Positions 13,129-14,068 of a stretch of 14,068 nucleotides of DNA are shown here, piece after piece. The position numbers and the translations under genes were made by a program. The stretch comes from Thermoleophilia bacterium. Lineage in GTDB: Bacteria; Actinomycetota; Thermoleophilia; Gaiellales; Gaiellaceae. Below the pieces are notes generated by a model. It searched no databases, was not told the DNA's origin, and saw only the letters and a program-made list of their open reading frames with translations. The DNA lies in NCBI GenBank assembly GCA_025934335.1, contig JAICYG010000061.1, positions 1 to 14,068 of the forward strand, read 5' to 3'. Numbering within the stretch: the stretch's first letter is position 1; every line of letters starts with the position of its first letter.

Positions 13129-14068
13129 TCAGTCGAGGACCGCGACCTCGACCGAGGAGATCGCCGGAAGATAGCTCGCGATCTCGTTCCAGCTCTCGCC
13201 GTCGTCGGGGCTCGCGTACACCTGCCCGGTGCTCGTGCCGAAGTAGTAGCCCGGTGTGTCGTGGGTGTCCCCGGCCATCGCCTCGCGCAGCACGCCCAGA
13301 TGCGCGTCCTGCTGTGGCAGCCCGTTCGACAGGCGCTGCCAGCTCGAGCCGCCGTCGCGCGTGCGCCAGACCGCGGCCCGGCCGTCCGGCATCGTGCGCC
13401 CGTGGCCCGGGTCGAGCGGGATCACGTGAAACGTGTCGCGGTCGTGGGGGTGCGCCGCCGCCGCGAAGCCGAACTCCGTCGGCAGGCCCTCGGTGATCTC
13501 CTGCCAGGAAGCGCCGCGGTCGTCCGAGCGGTGCATGCCGACGTGGTTCTGCTGGTACATGCGGTCGCCGTCCGCGCGCGAGCGCACCAGCTTGTGGACG
13601 CAGAAACCGACCTCCTCGTGCTCGCGCGGCCAGTCGGCACGCAGACCGCGGTTCCGCGGCGTCCACGTCGTGCCGCCGTCCGCCGTCTCGAACAGGCCGA
13701 TCCCCTGCACGATCGTCCAGAACGTGCCGGCGTCCGTGGCATCCTGCGTGATCGCGGAGATGCCGAGGTGCCCGGGCGGCTGGTTCGCCGGGTCGTCCCA
13801 CACCTCACTCCCCGGCTGGCCGGAGAGGGTCGTCAGGAGCGACCAGGACTCCCCGCCGTCACGACTCTCGAAGATGCCCGGCGCCTCGACGCCGACGAGC
13901 ACCCGGCCGTGCCCCGCGGCGAGGGTCGAGACCTTCGACAGCCTGCGGCCGTCCGCGTAGGCGAGCCCCTCCGACGAGTGCGACCACGTCTCGCCGAGGT
14001 CGGCGCTCCGCCAGATCGCGGAGCCGTGCCACTCGCTCGCGGCGGCGGCGAAGATCGAGCCGCTGTCC
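13129..14068 (-). CDS. Asp-box (BNR) repeat beta-propeller protein, 5' end outside window
   Basis: At least 313 codons; the frame stays open to the right edge, so the start is missing. Six Asp-box motifs of the S/T-x-D-x-G-x-S/T-W type are visible: SADLGETW, SRDGGESW, TADGGTTW, SDDRGASW, TRDGGSSW and SPDDGESW, spaced as blades of a sialidase- or VPS10-like propeller. In addition, 'HDTPGYYFGTSTGQVY' and 'DPANQPPGHLGISAITQDATD' fit the large group annotated as glycosyl hydrolase or exo-alpha-sialidase in actinobacteria. I see no sialidase Arg triad or Tyr/Glu pair that would establish hydrolase activity. No signal peptide can be judged without the start. It is cotranscribed with the MoaD-like gene. 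Confidence 0.85.
   Translation of the reverse strand, partial: DSGSIFAAAASEWHGSAIWRSADLGETWSHSSEGLAYADGRRLSKVSTLAAGHGRVLVGVEAPGIFESRDGGESWSLLTTLSGQPGSEVWDDPANQPPGHLGISAITQDATDAGTFWTIVQGIGLFETADGGTTWTPRNRGLRADWPREHEEVGFCVHKLVRSRADGDRMYQQNHVGMHRSDDRGASWQEITEGLPTEFGFAAAAHPHDRDTFHVIPLDPGHGRTMPDGRAAVWRTRDGGSSWQRLSNGLPQQDAHLGVLREAMAGDTHDTPGYYFGTSTGQVYASPDDGESWNEIASYLPAISSVEVAVLD

Noticed and set aside
13129..14068. True sialidase
   Set aside because: Asp-boxes are structural. The Arg triad and catalytic Tyr/Glu/Asp of sialidases are not evident, so only a propeller is claimed.
1..14068. CRISPR array, tRNA, rRNA or prophage
   Set aside because: No regularly spaced direct repeats, cloverleaf sequences, rRNA segments or phage structural gene set were seen on either strand.

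Overview
This is a high-GC window with dense genes, mostly G/C at third codon positions. It mixes Shine-Dalgarno-led starts, GTG starts and promoters that sit almost on the start codon. That fits an actinobacterium, possibly of the Thermoleophilia type, but no ribosomal RNA or marker gene is present to settle the lineage.

Layout. (a) 1-250 is non-coding and carries a long imperfect inverted repeat that ends on the stop codon of the first gene. (b) 246-1117, minus strand: an ArsR-family repressor translationally coupled to an SRPBCC/AHSA1-like protein, with a good operator dyad overlapping its promoter. (c) 1311-11472: a catabolic and uptake locus for an unidentified, probably sugar-like or glycoside-like compound. 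It holds a transaldolase-family enzyme, a secreted solute-binding protein, three different Gfo/Idh/MocA oxidoreductases, an IolE-like TIM-barrel isomerase/dehydratase, a complete Pot-type ABC importer core (ATPase plus two permeases) and an IclR-family regulator. (d) 11549-12009: a small excisionase-like helix-turn-helix ORF, then a weakly supported small ORF and a perfect hairpin. (e) 12010-12822: a class III nucleotidyl cyclase protein with a short N-terminal domain that resembles one in phage-type proteins. (f) 12855-14068, minus strand: a MoaD/ThiS-like ubiquitin-fold protein behind an Asp-box (BNR) repeat protein that runs off the right edge.

How the catabolic genes work together. Two divergent intergenic regions 5.8 kb apart carry nearly the same 32-bp element (27 of 32 identical): 3717-3748, between the binding-protein/transaldolase operon and the first oxidoreductase, and 9521-9552, between the transporter/TIM-barrel/oxidoreductase operon and the iclR-type gene. 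Each holds a GGACA-N3-TGTC(C/T) dyad lying over the -35 of a minus-strand promoter (TGGACA or TAGACA, 17 bp, TACGTT). The simplest reading is that the IclR-type protein controls itself and all three other transcription units, making one regulon. Gfo/Idh enzymes paired with a TIM-barrel of this family are known in inositol catabolism and in oxidoreductive (3-keto) glycoside or levoglucosan degradation. The combination here with a transaldolase and a Pot-type importer matches no pathway I can name, and the substrate is unknown. No sugar kinase is visible in the window.
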